Assembly: GCA_964519995.1 (NCBI GenBank)
Contig: CAZFLY010000103.1
Location: 1 to 6,477 of the forward strand
Source: CAZFLY01 sp964519995
GTDB taxonomy: Bacteria; Planctomycetota; Phycisphaerae; Sedimentisphaerales; Anaerobacaceae
Reading direction: 5' to 3'
Length of the DNA stretch: 6,477 nt
Shown one piece after another: positions 6,214 to 6,477 of the stretch; within the stretch, counting starts at the first letter, position 1, and each line of letters opens with the position of its first letter. Below the pieces are notes generated by a model. That model saw only the letters and a program-made list of their open reading frames with translations, did no database searches and had not been told where the DNA came from. The translations under genes were made by a program, and so were the position numbers.

Positions 6214-6366
6214 ATGAGAACAAAGGGGCGGAAGCATTCATTGGAAGATGAGCCTCTGGCTTTTGTGACACAAGATGAGCTTTCTCGGACAGAGGCGTGT
6301 GTCTGCGTATCTGAAGGTATTTTACTTGTGTATATCGACTCTGGGGAGGTATACCCGGAAAGGTAA
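6214..6366 (+). CDS. Small hypothetical protein, 50 residues, between ZIP and the CooC-like gene
   Basis: A 50-codon frame starts 12 bases after the ZIP stop and ends 29 bases before the CooC-like gene. The protein has a basic start (MRTKGRKHS), an acidic middle, a CVC motif at residues 29-31 and a hydrophobic strand-like stretch GILLVYIDSG (35-44) near the end. It has no membrane span or signal peptide. The ribosome binding site is weak (GTTGAG about 6 bases before the ATG). Position and strand fit an operon member, and CVC could bind a metal, but the family is unknown to me. It might also be a chance frame or the tail of a decayed gene. Confidence 0.5.
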   Translation: MRTKGRKHSLEDEPLAFVTQDELSRTEACVCVSEGILLVYIDSGEVYPER

Positions 6367-6395
6367 TATGATATGAAAGAAGAGGGTTAACTATT

Positions 6396-6477
6396 ATGAA
6401 AGTGCTGATCTGCGGCAAAGGTGGATGCGGGAAAAGTACTATTGTAACCCTGCTATCCAAAGAGATGGCCGAAAGGG
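6396..6477 (+). CDS. CooC-like P-loop ATPase, N-terminal part only
   Basis: The first 27 codons are in the window and the gene runs off the right edge. MKVLICGKGGCGKSTIVTLL holds a deviant Walker A motif, GKGGCGKST at residues 7-15, with the signature lysine at residue 8 and the P-loop lysine at residue 13. This is the SIMIBI class (MinD/ParA/NifH/CooC). The start and the Cys in GGCGKS resemble CooC-type proteins that mature the nickel-iron centre of carbon monoxide dehydrogenase, but ParA/MinD-like or Mrp-like ATPases share most of this. GAAGAGGG near 6379-6386 supplies the ribosome binding site 9 bases before the ATG. The rest of the protein and the downstream genes would settle which ATPase it is. 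Confidence 0.82.
   Translation, partial: MKVLICGKGGCGKSTIVTLLSKEMAER

Noticed and set aside
6170..6460. Open frame of 96 codons on the - strand over the ZIP end and the CooC-like start
   Set aside because: It crosses three better supported + strand frames, including the clear P-loop coding sequence, and its product has no recognisable motif.

Overview
The window is bacterial, compact and AT-rich. Every supported gene lies on the + strand, with gaps from overlap to about 60 bases. The gene set suggests an anaerobe: a DhnA-type class I fructose-bisphosphate aldolase, two radical SAM enzymes, a CooC-like P-loop ATPase and a GufA-type ZIP transporter. The RpiB variant (RHHN followed by CLSADQ) resembles what I remember from Planctomycetes and relatives, so a PVC-group bacterium (anammox-type planctomycete or Omnitrophota) is my best guess. 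It is only a guess. The Shine-Dalgarno sequence before the first gene matches the bacterial 16S tail over ten bases.

Left part (1-3912): class I aldolase (fbaB), a metallo-beta-lactamase-fold hydrolase of the dihydropterin/RFA-P synthase-like group, an AmrS-type radical SAM protein with extra cysteine clusters at both ends, and a second radical SAM protein (COG0731-like with a C-terminal winged-helix-like tail). The two radical SAM genes overlap by 4 bases (ATGA) and are probably translationally coupled. Neither Memo nor AMMECR1, the usual partners of AmrS, is in the window.

Right part (3940-6477): a polytopic membrane protein of unknown family rich in His and Cys, rpiB (ribose-5-phosphate isomerase B), then a 34-codon remnant of a second, diverged copy of the same membrane protein. 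The remnant is followed after 1 base by a 40-codon ORF, and that ORF after 1 base by a ZIP-family metal transporter. A 50-codon ORF and the start of a CooC-like ATPase cut by the window end complete the set. The remnant's tight junction with the ORF and the ZIP gene suggests an older operon of membrane protein, small protein and ZIP transporter, later disrupted next to rpiB. I infer from this that the unknown membrane protein may belong to a metal-handling module that supplies a metalloenzyme served by the CooC-like ATPase.

By eye, base composition shifts upward in GC near 4590, from about 33-40% to the high forties, and stays higher through rpiB and the ZIP gene. I see no rRNA, tRNA, CRISPR array, insertion sequence or convincing intrinsic terminator.
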